Source: Bacillota bacterium
Lineage (GTDB): Bacteria > Bacillota > Clostridia > Lachnospirales > Lachnospiraceae
Length of the DNA: 36,707 bases
Direction of reading: 5' to 3'
Assembly: GCA_029558315.1 (NCBI GenBank)
Contig: JAKQFQ010000462.1
Location: 1-36,707 of the forward strand
The notes beneath the pieces were generated by a model. It was given only the letters and a program-made list of their open reading frames with translations, was not told the DNA's origin and did not search any database. Below, one piece after another: positions 1 through 6,797 of the stretch. Position 1 is the first letter of the stretch. Each line of letters begins with the position of its first letter. The position numbers and the translations under genes are program-made.

Positions 1-1
1 T

Positions 2-481
2 CCCGACCTGGCCGAGAAGATGAAAGCCGAGGTGGAGGGTATTCTGCTCTGGGCTTTTGAGGGGTTGCAGCGGCTGGCCGCCAACAACTTCAAATTCACC
101 GAAAGTGAGCGCACCAGAGGGAACCGGGAGGCAGTCAAACGAGACAACAACAATGTGTATGATTTTCTGGATTCTGACGGGTATGTTCGCCTGAAAGCCG
201 ATCTATCCGCCAGTTCCAAAGAGCTGTACGAAGCATACCAGATTTACTGCACCGAGAACAACTTGCCTGCCCTGAAACCCCGCAGCTTCAGCGAAGCCCT
301 GATCGCCTGCCAGAGCCGCTACAATCTGGAATACTGCAACAATGTGACCAACGCAGCCGGACGGCGGGTGCGTGGCTTTCTGGGAATTGAGGTACTGGTA
401 AGAAATCATATATCAGTGTTTTCCGGTGATTCGATGCGTACGTACGTACCGGAAGATGTGCCGGAGGAATGGCGGCGCTGA
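2..481 (+). CDS. Phage/plasmid primase, P4 family, C-terminal part (5' end outside window)
   Basis: The reading frame is open from base 2, so the first ATG at 20 is internal and the gene begins left of the window. The visible 159 codons read DLAEKMKAEVEGILLWAFEG followed by a basic helical tail, which is the usual C-terminus of P4-type primase/helicase proteins (DUF5906/VirE-like) on mobile elements. These proteins prime and unwind DNA during replication of the element. The helicase motifs lie upstream and cannot be checked. Codon use is GC-rich like the following mobilization genes and unlike the host genes. The last codons and stop lie inside a GTAC-type inverted repeat (436-500). Confidence 0.7.
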   Translation, partial: PDLAEKMKAEVEGILLWAFEGLQRLAANNFKFTESERTRGNREAVKRDNNNVYDFLDSDGYVRLKADLSASSKELYEAYQIYCTENNLPALKPRSFSEALIACQSRYNLEYCNNVTNAAGRRVRGFLGIEVLVRNHISVFSGDSMRTYVPEDVPEEWRR

Positions 482-500
482 ACCGTGTACGTACGTACGC
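436..500. repeat. 14-bp inverted repeat made of GTAC units
   Basis: GCGTACGTACGTAC (436-449) and its exact reverse complement GTACGTACGTACGC (487-500) are separated by 37 bases. Each arm is itself a run of palindromic CGTA/GTAC units. The left arm overlaps the last codons of the primase gene and the right arm lies just after its stop. This could be a protein-binding site or a long hairpin. The function is unknown. Confidence 0.75.
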
Positions 501-608
501 TTTGATTAACCCTTGTTCTACCTTTTATAGCAATTCGGCGGCTATGGTAGTCAGAATCACCGGTCAAATCTCCATGCTAAATCAAGGCGAGTGGGAATCG
601 AAAAATAT

Positions 609-637
609 TTGACGGTTGGAAGAAATCATTTTACGAA
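609..637 (+). promoter_or_regulatory. Weak promoter candidate for the structured leader
   Basis: TTGACG (609-614) and TACGAA (632-637) are 17 bases apart. The -35 box is good and the -10 box is poor. Transcription from here would start near the first arm of the 635-696 fold, which is the main reason to list it. Confidence 0.25.
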
Positions 638-696
638 ACCGTGCTTCTCGTCCCGGTGAACCGGGTACATGGAATCATGGGAAAATGCACGGTTTC
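635..696 (+). ncRNA. Candidate structured leader RNA (nested hairpins)
   Basis: Between the primase stop (481) and the next gene (871) I find no convincing protein. GAAACCGTGC (635-644) pairs perfectly with GCACGGTTTC (687-696) and encloses a second hairpin, CCCGGT/ACCGGG (652-665). A terminator-like hairpin follows at 802-844 before the small HTH gene. A structured element followed by a terminator before a gene suggests an attenuator or regulatory RNA. I do not recognise a named RNA family. The track ORF at 669-896 runs through the terminator and is not protein-like. Confidence 0.4.
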
Positions 697-801
697 AAGC
701 CAAGTCACACGGAACGGAAAAGTCGGAAGGTGCGACCTATGGGCAGGACATCACACCGGCAATTCTGAACGGATTTGGTAACAAGGGAATTTTTACGGCA
801 C

Positions 802-844
802 AGCGAAGCAGTTATGCCATAGGGCGTACCGGCTTCGCTTTTTT
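802..844 (+). terminator. Terminator or attenuator upstream of the HTH gene
   Basis: AGCGAAGC (802-809) pairs with GCTTCGCT (832-839), and the run of T continues to 844. The loop is long (22 bases). It sits 27 bases before the ATG of the HTH gene. Module B has a comparable hairpin with a T-run at 11103-11142, before its own DUF3847 gene, which supports an attenuation role for mobilization genes. Confidence 0.5.
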
Positions 845-870
845 ATCAAGTAAATTTAGGAGGATTTTTT

Positions 871-1083
871 ATGATGACGGTACGCAACGAGATTAAGGCA
901 CAGATCGTCCGGGCGGGATATACCATGCAGGAGGTAGTTGACCGGCTCCATGAGGAATACGGCTGGTCGGACAGCGTTTCCAACCTGTCGGCCAAACTCC
1001 AGCGGGAATCCATCCGCTACAAGGAGGTTGTGGAGCTGGCCGATGTGCTGGGCTATGACCTGATCTGGCAGAAACGGAGGTAA
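871..1083 (+). CDS. Small Cro/C1-like helix-turn-helix protein (DUF6471-like)
   Basis: A 70-residue protein read from ATG 871, with AGGAGG at 858-863 seven bases upstream. The sequence (NEIKAQIVRAGYTMQEVVDR, then a second helical half ending near VLGYDLIWQK) resembles short Cro/C1-type HTH proteins that precede DUF3847 and MobA/MobL genes in Firmicutes elements. It probably binds DNA and may control the mobilization operon or join the relaxosome. It is followed after four bases by the DUF3847 gene, so the two are likely translated together. The family assignment is from general resemblance only. Confidence 0.6.
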   Translation: MMTVRNEIKAQIVRAGYTMQEVVDRLHEEYGWSDSVSNLSAKLQRESIRYKEVVELADVLGYDLIWQKRR

Positions 1084-1087
1084 ACCT

Positions 1088-1294
1088 ATGACAAGTGAAG
1101 AAAAGAAACTGTTGCAGGCAAAGCACCGCTTGGAGGAAGCCCAGGCACGGGACCGGGTGAAGGAGCGAAAAGCCCGGACAAGGCGGCTCATTCAGGAGGG
1201 CGCTGTGCTGGAAAAAGTGCTGCCGGAAGTACAGGCGGTAGGGCTTGACAATCTGGAAGAATACCTGCGGCGAAAGCTGGCAGCACACGATTGA
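1088..1294 (+). CDS. DUF3847 family protein, mobilization accessory
   Basis: A 68-residue, highly charged, probably coiled-coil protein (EEKKLLQAKHRLEEAQARDR). DUF3847 proteins regularly precede MobA/MobL relaxases on Firmicutes mobile elements. GGAGG inside the end of the previous gene serves as ribosome site. The C-terminal portion (VLEKVLPEVQAVGLDNLEEY) matches the shape of the second copy in this window (11177-11530), though that one is longer. A relaxosome accessory or oriT-binding role is inferred from position between a DNA-binding protein and the oriT region, not from a known activity. Confidence 0.65.
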   Translation: MTSEEKKLLQAKHRLEEAQARDRVKERKARTRRLIQEGAVLEKVLPEVQAVGLDNLEEYLRRKLAAHD

Positions 1295-1347
1295 AAACGG
1301 CTGGGAGGTCTCCGGGAAACCGGGGGCCTTCCTCTTTTTTATCCCGA

Positions 1348-1386
1348 AGGGCGCACTTACTCACCACCTGCTAAAGCAGGCGGTGG
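1348..1386 (-). other. Candidate oriT of module A, MOBQ-like nic motif with upstream hairpin
   Basis: The minus strand reads TAAGTGCGCCCT (plus-strand 1348-1359), which matches the nic core known from RSF1010- and pGO1-type (MOBQ) origins of transfer. Immediately upstream on that strand is an imperfect hairpin, the plus-strand arms being CCACCTGCT and AGCAGG-cg-GTGG (1363-1386). Hairpin followed by nic core is the known layout of these origins. It lies between DUF3847 and a MobA/MobL relaxase. Nicking in G|CCCT would be expected by analogy. Confidence 0.6.
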
Positions 1387-1409
1387 TAGCCCTCCCGGTG
1401 GTCGGGCAC

Positions 1410-1426
1410 GTGCGCTCTCCGAGGGG
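1410..1426 (+). other. 17-bp nic-like motif shared by both mobilization modules
   Basis: GTGCGCTCTCCGAGGGG occurs here and again, identical, at 11585-11601 in front of the second relaxase. It resembles the GTGCGCCCT nic core but lies on the plus strand, opposite to the motif at 1348-1359. Short CCCG/CGGG arms (1394-1406) precede it. It could be the true nic site, or a second recognition arm of the relaxosome. Confidence 0.55.
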
Positions 1427-1430
1427 GATT

Positions 1431-1525
1431 GCGGCTCCTGCGGGAGCCGCTGGACAAGGCTGCATTTCTGCCAAACTGCCAGCCTTATCCATGCAGTCGG
1501 CGCAGGGGTGGTATATTGCCACCCC
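1431..1525. repeat. Two strong hairpins in the oriT region of module A
   Basis: GCGGCTCC-tgcg-GGAGCCGC (1431-1450) is a perfect 8-bp stem, and GGGGTGG-tatattg-CCACCCC (1505-1525) a perfect 7-bp stem. The rest of 1295-1692 is GC-rich DNA without a convincing gene. The track ORFs there lie across these palindromes and are best explained by base composition. The hairpins may be relaxase or host-factor sites, or single-strand origins. Confidence 0.55.
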
Positions 1526-1692
1526 ATCCCGCCGCCTGCCTGCATCAACCTGCCGCCGGCAGCTTGACACAGATACAGGGGGGAACGAATCGTTCCGCCC
1601 CTGCTGGTGGTGCGTCGTATTTCACGACACACTGAGCGAAAACAAGGGTGCCCTGTTTCGGGGCACCCCTTTCAGAAAGGACAAGGTGATTT

Positions 1693-3381
1693 ATGGCGAT
1701 TTATCATTTGGAGGCCAAAATAGTCAGCCGTGGAGCCGGACGCTCCGCCGTGGCTGCTGCGGCCTATCTGAGCTGTTCCCGGATGCTCAACGAGTATGAC
1801 GGGGTACAGCATGACTACACCCGCAAACAGGGCCTTGGGTGGCGGCAGGTTTTTCTGCCAGCCACCGCCCCCGCAGAGTGGCAGGATCGGGAAATCCTGT
1901 GGAACGCTGTGGAGGAAACCGAAACCGCAAAGGACAGCCGCCTTGCCCGTGAATTTGTGGCGGCGCTGCCCATAGAACTGAGCCGGGAGGAACAAATCCA
2001 GCTCCTGCAAGATTTTATCAAGGAACAGTTTGTTGCAGACGGAATGTGCGCCGATGCTGCCATCCATGACCTGTATCCTCCCGGACACAATCCCCATGCC
2101 CATATCCTGCTGACGGTGCGCCCGCTGGATGAAAAGGGAAAATGGCAGTACAAGACCGAGAAAGAATATCTCTGTGTCAAAGACGGCGAGGAACGGGGCT
2201 TTACCGCCGCTGAGTTCAAACAGGCACAGACCGATGGATGGGAGAAACAGTACCAGTACAAGGTGGGCAAAAAGAAGGTGTATATGGCCCCTTCCGCAGC
2301 GCAGGCACAGGGCTATGAGCGGGTGTCCAAGTACCCCAAAAGCACCAAATATGGCAGGCAGAATCCCATCACGGAACGATGGAACAGCGACGAGCAGCTT
2401 GTCCTGTGGCGGGCTGCATGGGCGGATGTGGCAAACCGCTATCTGGAGCGCACCGGGCACGAAGAACGCATCGACCACCGCAGCCATGCCGAGCGTGGTC
2501 TGCTGGAGCGGCCTACGGTCCATGAAGGCGTGGTTGCCAGAGCCATGGAGAAAAAGGGTATTATCTCTGACCGGTGCGAACTGAACCGGCAGATCAAGGC
2601 GGACAATGCCCTGCTCCGGGAGCTGAGGGGACAGGTCAAAAAGCTGACGCAGGCGGTCAAGAATACTCTCCCGGCGCTTGCTGAGGCTATGGAGAATCTG
2701 TGTAAAAATCTGCTGCTGTTCTGCTATCAACTGGGGTATCTCCGCAAGGGCAAGGAACGCCTGAATGCTTCGCTGAATACGCTGCGCCCTGCCCTCACGC
2801 AGTACAATCAGCTGGCAAAGGACATCCGGGATAAGACGAAAGAGCGCCGCAGCCTGCTTTCCGAGAAAAAGGCGATCTCTGCTGTCCATGTGTTCCGACA
2901 CCGGGAACTGGCGGCAAAGATTGCGGCTCTGACAGAGGATTTAGAGGAACTGCGCTCGGAGAAAAATATGCTTTTGGCATCGCTGGCATATACCGAGGAA
3001 GATGCCGCCGATAAATTCTCTAAAGACATCGCTGCCATGGAGCAGAGTCTGAAACGGTTGGAAGAACAGGAACAGAAATATTCCGCCGAGCTGGACGCTG
3101 CCCTGAATGAGTATGCCGGGCTTCGGGAGCAGGCACAGGGCTTCGACCCGGTGCAGCTGTATGAAGCAAGGCAGGCCAGCCGCCCCAGCAAGGAGCAGGA
3201 AGCGGAGAACCGGGCGCAGGAGGTTTACGGCGAGAAGTACAGCCCGCTTTTGATGTTTGACAGCAAAAAGGCGGTTTCCCGTATGCTGCATGAGGATATG
3301 GAGCGGCAGGCCGTGCGGAGGATGGTGCGGCAGGCGCAGCAAAGCGTTTATAAGAAAAAGAGTAAGGAGCAGGAACGATGA
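1693..3381 (+). CDS. MobA/MobL family relaxase (module A)
   Basis: A 562-residue conjugative relaxase that would nick oriT and carry the strand into a recipient. The N-terminal domain starts MAIYHLEAKIVSRGAGRSAV, and the metal-binding histidine motif GHNPHAHILLTVRP lies at residues 131-144 (H132, H135, H137). Residues about 300-480 are Glu/Lys-rich coiled coil. A weak AAGGA site precedes ATG 1693. Codon use is GC-rich. The protein is clearly related to, but much diverged from, the second relaxase at 11807. It follows DUF3847 and the oriT region, the standard order for mobilizable elements. It seems intact. Confidence 0.92.
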   Translation: MAIYHLEAKIVSRGAGRSAVAAAAYLSCSRMLNEYDGVQHDYTRKQGLGWRQVFLPATAPAEWQDREILWNAVEETETAKDSRLAREFVAALPIELSREEQIQLLQDFIKEQFVADGMCADAAIHDLYPPGHNPHAHILLTVRPLDEKGKWQYKTEKEYLCVKDGEERGFTAAEFKQAQTDGWEKQYQYKVGKKKVYMAPSAAQAQGYERVSKYPKSTKYGRQNPITERWNSDEQLVLWRAAWADVANRYLERTGHEERIDHRSHAERGLLERPTVHEGVVARAMEKKGIISDRCELNRQIKADNALLRELRGQVKKLTQAVKNTLPALAEAMENLCKNLLLFCYQLGYLRKGKERLNASLNTLRPALTQYNQLAKDIRDKTKERRSLLSEKKAISAVHVFRHRELAAKIAALTEDLEELRSEKNMLLASLAYTEEDAADKFSKDIAAMEQSLKRLEEQEQKYSAELDAALNEYAGLREQAQGFDPVQLYEARQASRPSKEQEAENRAQEVYGEKYSPLLMFDSKKAVSRMLHEDMERQAVRRMVRQAQQSVYKKKSKEQER

Positions 3382-3418
3382 TGATTTTGAAGGACATTTA
3401 ATGTTTACATTTGATTTA

Positions 3419-3462
3419 TTGACTATACGGTCTATTTGCTCTATAATAGACCGTATGGTCAA
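3419..3462 (+). promoter_or_regulatory. TetR-type operator overlapping a consensus promoter
   Basis: The 17-base arm TTGACTATACGGTCTAT (3419-3435) is matched by its reverse complement with one mismatch at 3446-3462. The promoter lies within it: TTGACT (3419-3424), a 17-base spacer and TATAAT (3442-3447). The TetR gene starts 25 bases after the palindrome. Bound repressor would cover both promoter boxes, so autoregulation of the whole cargo operon is the natural reading. Confidence 0.8.
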
Positions 3463-3487
3463 TAATATGTGACAGGGGAGGTAGAGG

Positions 3488-4122
3488 ATGAAAAAACAAG
3501 AGAAAACTCAGAAAACCAAAGAACGTATCCTTGCTGCTGCTCTTGAAGAATTCGGAAGCAAAAGTTATGATGCGGCCTCGGTCAATAGTATCTGTGAAGC
3601 AGGCCAAATTCCCAAAGGTCTAATTTACCATAATTTTAAGGGTAAAGATGAACTGTATTTACTTTGTGTGAAATCTTGCTACGATGAAATGATGGCAGCT
3701 TTGGAGGTGCATTCGTTTGAAATCCTGGATGCAAAAGAGAGCCTACAGAACTTTTTGATGGTAAGGCAAAGATTTTTTCAAGAAAACCCGAACTATGCAA
3801 ACATTTTTTTCAATGCAGTGTTACAACCTCCAAAGCATCTGGCTCAGGAACTTGCTCAACTGCGAAGAGGGTTCGATGAGTATTTCAGTCAATGCTATCT
3901 TGCCGTTTTGAATTGTCTAACCCTACGGGATGGAATCACAAAAGAACTGGCATTGGAATATTTTCTGGCTGCCAGTGAAATGTTCAACAGTTATTTTCAA
4001 AAAAAGCCGAGCAAAACGGTGATTACCGGGAACTGATTGACGACCACGAGGGCAGATTGTCTGCTATCTTTGACATCATGCTCTATGGTGTCGCAAAGGA
4101 ACCAACAGGAGGAGCATCATGA
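3488..4122 (+). pseudogene. TetR/AcrR family regulator, frameshifted near the 3' end
   Basis: The open frame 3488-4036 encodes 182 residues with the TetR HTH at about residues 10-57 (KERILAAALEEFGSKSYDAA, then IPKGLIYHNFKGKDELY). Within AAAAAAA (3999-4005) the frame goes wrong. Adding one A restores a frame reading DYRELIDDHEGRLSAIFDIM and ending at 4122, as expected for the C-terminal helix of this family. The DNA-binding domain is intact, while the ligand/dimer end is altered, so a partly active repressor is possible. GGGGAGG lies six bases before ATG. The restored stop would overlap the next start (ATGA), which supports the longer ancestral gene. A sequencing error in the A-run cannot be excluded. 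Confidence 0.75.
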
Positions 4123-4205
4123 CGATTGAAGAAAAAAGGGATTATTTAATGGTGCAAGCAAGTTTGAATAGTTCCTGTCAGGAAAGGTCAGGTGAAACAA
4201 AATGA
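4119..4205 (+). CDS. 28-codon ORF between TetR and antiporter genes
   Basis: ATG 4119 opens a frame MTIEEKRDYLMVQASLNSSC... that stops at 4203-4205. Its start overlaps the ancestral TetR stop by ATGA and its stop overlaps the antiporter ATG the same way, and AGGAGG precedes it. The double coupling argues that it is translated. It may be a coupling peptide or the remnant of a longer gene that lost its middle. I do not recognise a family, and it is too short for the ORF track. Confidence 0.4.
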   Translation: MTIEEKRDYLMVQASLNSSCQERSGETK

Positions 4206-6040
4206 TATTGTTATTTCTAAGATTATTGCTTACCATAGGAACTGCTTTCCTTGTAGGTAAGCTTGTTTCAAAAGTGAAGTTACCGTCCATATTGGGATGG
4301 TTGATCACTGGAATGGTTTTAGGTCCTCATGCACTGTCGCTGATGAACCAGCAGCTTCTGGATACACAGTGGTATCAGACAGTTGTTCACATTCTTGAGT
4401 GCGGCGTTGGCCTGATGATTGGAACAGAACTTGTCTGGAACAAAATAAAGCGGTCGGGAAAAGCCATTGTCATTACCACACTAACACAATCACTCGGAAC
4501 ATTTTTGCTTGTTTCGCTGGTTTTTGGTATTGTATTTTATGTATCGAACATACCAGTTTATTTAGCGTTCATTTTTGGAGGAATTGCGCTTGCGACAGCA
4601 CCGGCTCCGGCATTATCTATCGTTCGGGAATTTAAGACCACAGGACCGGTTACTAAAACTTTAATTCCTATGGCAGCATTGGATGATATTGTAGGCTGTA
4701 TTGTCTTTATCACAACGATTGCGATTGTTGCAGGCAATCTCTCTGCTGGCGATTTACCCGCATATATGATTGCTCTTGTTGTTATTCTCCCTCTGCTCAT
4801 TGGCGTTGTAACGGGTCTGGCAGCTGGCTTGGTGTTGAAAAAAGAGCGAAGCAAATCGATCACGCTGATGCTGCTGATTGTCATGATTATAGTAGCTTCT
4901 GCTGTGGGCTTTATTTTTAATACATTGGTGTTGCCCCGCCCTGTTTTGAATTTTATGCTGATCGGCATGGCGTTTTCGGCAACTTTTTCCAATATGATTT
5001 CAGAAATGCGTCTGGAACAAATCATGGATGGTTTTAATCCTATTTTGGGCGTTTCCATGATTGTTGTGATTTTGAATTTGGGCGCACCACTGGATTACCA
5101 CTTGATCCTTGGTGCTGGCTTGTTTACCGCCATTTACATTCTGGCAAGAGCGGCAGGAAAATATTTCGGCGCTTATTTTGGAGCAAGCATCACAAAGAGT
5201 CCCGAAACGGTGAAAAAGTATCTCGGCCTTACATTGCTGCCACACTCCGGCGTTTCCCTGGTGTTTACTGGCATCGCTGTTTCTGTTTTGGCTGCACCGG
5301 CTCCTGAATGTGCAAAAATTGTGCAGGGAACCATTGCGGCGGCAGCTGTAATCAATGAAATCATTGCTGTAATCACAGCAAAAAAAGGATTTGAATGGGC
5401 TGGCGAGATGAATAGCGCAACGAACAGGAGCGATGATAAGATGCAACACATCATTATTACAATTAGCAGGCAACATGGAAGCGGCGGACGAGAAATCGGA
5501 AGAAAGGTGGCTCAACAACTGGGATTACCTTTCTATGACCGAGAGATTATTGAGCTGGCAGCCAAGGACAGTAATATTGACATCAGCTTTTTTGAGAACA
5601 GTGAAACGAAAGATGCCGGCAGTTTGATTTATGATCTTTCTGCAGGTAGCCATGTTATGCTTCCGATTACCGACAGGGTATATTTGCAGCAAGTGAAAAC
5701 AATTCGTGACATCGCTAGAAATGGAGGGTGTGTGATTGTTGGACGTTGTGCGGATGCAATCTTAGCGGACAATCCACATATTCTCCGGGTGTTTGTATAT
5801 GCAGATGCCGATACAAGGCGAGAGCGTGTTGAAACTTTATACCATGAACCGGCAAACGAACTGGAAAAGTTAGAAAAGAAACGTTGCTCCTATTATCAGC
5901 ACTATACTGGGAAACGATTTGGTGATGCACAGAATTATGATATGTGTTTGAATAGCGGTTCCCTTGGGCTGGATGAGTGTGTGAAAACAATTTGCTCTGC
6001 CTATCACAATCATGTGGGAGAATCAACTGAGGAGGAGTGA
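4202..6040 (+). CDS. Cation:proton antiporter (CPA2/Kef-like) fused to a cytidylate-kinase-like domain
   Basis: One uninterrupted 612-codon frame. Residues 1 to about 400 form a polytopic membrane protein of the Kef/NapA type (GTAFLVGKLVSKVKLPSILG at the N-terminus, LIPMAALDDIVGCIVF in the middle), with the charged AALDD segment typical of ion-binding helices. Residues 414-612 form a cytidylate-kinase-like domain (IIITISRQHGSGGREIGRKV at the P-loop, then LPFYDREIIELAAKDS and GGCVIVGRCADAIL). The join is a short polar linker with no transmembrane sequence. AGGAG at 5426-5430 lies ten bases before M414, so a separate kinase could also be made. It lies downstream of the TetR operator, so the cargo is probably induced by a ligand or ion stress. 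The role of the kinase half is unknown. Confidence 0.82.
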   Translation: MILLFLRLLLTIGTAFLVGKLVSKVKLPSILGWLITGMVLGPHALSLMNQQLLDTQWYQTVVHILECGVGLMIGTELVWNKIKRSGKAIVITTLTQSLGTFLLVSLVFGIVFYVSNIPVYLAFIFGGIALATAPAPALSIVREFKTTGPVTKTLIPMAALDDIVGCIVFITTIAIVAGNLSAGDLPAYMIALVVILPLLIGVVTGLAAGLVLKKERSKSITLMLLIVMIIVASAVGFIFNTLVLPRPVLNFMLIGMAFSATFSNMISEMRLEQIMDGFNPILGVSMIVVILNLGAPLDYHLILGAGLFTAIYILARAAGKYFGAYFGASITKSPETVKKYLGLTLLPHSGVSLVFTGIAVSVLAAPAPECAKIVQGTIAAAAVINEIIAVITAKKGFEWAGEMNSATNRSDDKMQHIIITISRQHGSGGREIGRKVAQQLGLPFYDREIIELAAKDSNIDISFFENSETKDAGSLIYDLSAGSHVMLPITDRVYLQQVKTIRDIARNGGCVIVGRCADAILADNPHILRVFVYADADTRRERVETLYHEPANELEKLEKKRCSYYQHYTGKRFGDAQNYDMCLNSGSLGLDECVKTICSAYHNHVGESTEEE

Positions 6041-6042
6041 AT

Positions 6043-6653
6043 TTGTATTTTAGAGAATTTCAACAAAGCGATTCCACTGAGATGATACAAATTATCCGAG
6101 AAACTTGGGGATATGATCGCTTTTGTTCTCCCCCAATAGCTGAAAAGTTGGCAAAGGCGTATCTGTACAGTTGTTTAGCAGACCAGACCTATACACAGGT
6201 TGCGATTGTAAACGATATACCCGCAGGCATTATCATGCCAAGGATGTTTCAGTCCATCGTTGTCCACCATCCCTGCGCATCAAACAATGGATTGCAGTGC
6301 TCGATCTGCTCCGCACCCGTGAGGGGCGGGCGGCATCCCGGGTTTTTGTTAAAGTAGAGGCCATTGACCGGGAGCTTCTGCGCTGCTGCCCGCCCTATAT
6401 GGGGGAACTTGCATTTTTTGCCGTTAGCAGTTCCTATCGAGGACAGGGCGTAGGCAAGCAATTGTTCCAAAAAGCAGTCGAGTATTTGCGGAAACAGAAG
6501 ATTTCATCGTTTTATCTGTTTACAGATACCAGCTGTAACTACGGATTTTATGAGCATCAGGGGATGCAACAAAAAACGAAGAAAATATGCAGTATGAAAA
6601 TCGGAGATCATACAGAAGAGTTTGAGTTTTATCTGTATGACTACCATTTTTGA
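6043..6653 (+). pseudogene. GNAT family N-acetyltransferase, frameshifted
   Basis: The N-terminal half (YFREFQQSDSTEMIQIIRET) is in one frame and the C-terminal half, including the acetyl-CoA motif SSYRGQGVGKQLF and YGFYEHQGMQ, is in another. The frames meet at about 6238, where one missing G after ATCATG explains the shift. Rejoined, the protein would be about 200 residues, normal for the family. For the start, TTG 6043 has AGGAGG (6030-6035) seven bases upstream, whereas the track's GTG 6037 is only one base from it. The gene is last in the cargo operon and is followed by a strong terminator. The substrate is unknown. Confidence 0.75.
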
Positions 6654-6701
6654 AACTTGCCAAAAGCGTTTTATTAAACAATTCCATCCAAAGCATTACA
6701 C

Positions 6702-6744
6702 AAAATCGCTGCTCATAGGAATGTGTTCTATGAGCAGCGATTTT
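6702..6744. terminator. Strong terminator closing the module A cargo operon
   Basis: AAAATCGCTGCTCATAG (6702-6718) and its perfect 17-base reverse complement (6728-6744) form a hairpin with a nine-base loop. The flanking A and T runs make it work in both directions. It separates the cargo operon from the element junction at about 6784. Confidence 0.9.
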
Positions 6745-6774
6745 ATATTCCCAAATAATATTAGGTAAAACACC

Positions 6775-6797
6775 CTTGACAAATCTCTTTCCAAAAG
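6775..6797 (+). mobile_element. Junction A/B: CTTGACAAA end next to a truncated recombinase gene
   Basis: CTTGACAAA (6775-6783) stands immediately before the point where homology to the recombinase begins (ATCTCT..CCAAAAG). The same nine bases stand before the truncated TraG fragment at 13610-13618. Both read outward as a -35 box (TTGACA). In Tn4451 the right end carries an outward -35 box that drives the recombinase gene in the circular form. I infer that this is the right end of an element that inserted into the recombinase gene. Confidence 0.5.

Noticed and set aside
669-896. 75-codon ORF upstream of the HTH gene
   Set aside because: It has no ribosome site, runs through a terminator-like hairpin and into the next gene's start, and its sequence is not protein-like.
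1245-1799. 184-codon ORF across the oriT region
   Set aside because: It overlaps the DUF3847 end and the relaxase start and lies on palindromic GC-rich oriT DNA. Composition explains the open frame.
1672-2901. 409-codon minus-strand ORF opposite the relaxase
   Set aside because: It is a shadow of the GC-rich relaxase gene, which has clear family motifs.
5000-5518. 172-codon minus-strand ORF opposite the antiporter
   Set aside because: Antisense to a well-supported coding region; no ribosome site or family resemblance.
6171-6653. Independent 160-codon gene starting at 6171
   Set aside because: Its first 20-odd residues are out-of-frame GNAT sequence. The rest is the frameshifted C-terminal half of the gene starting at 6043.
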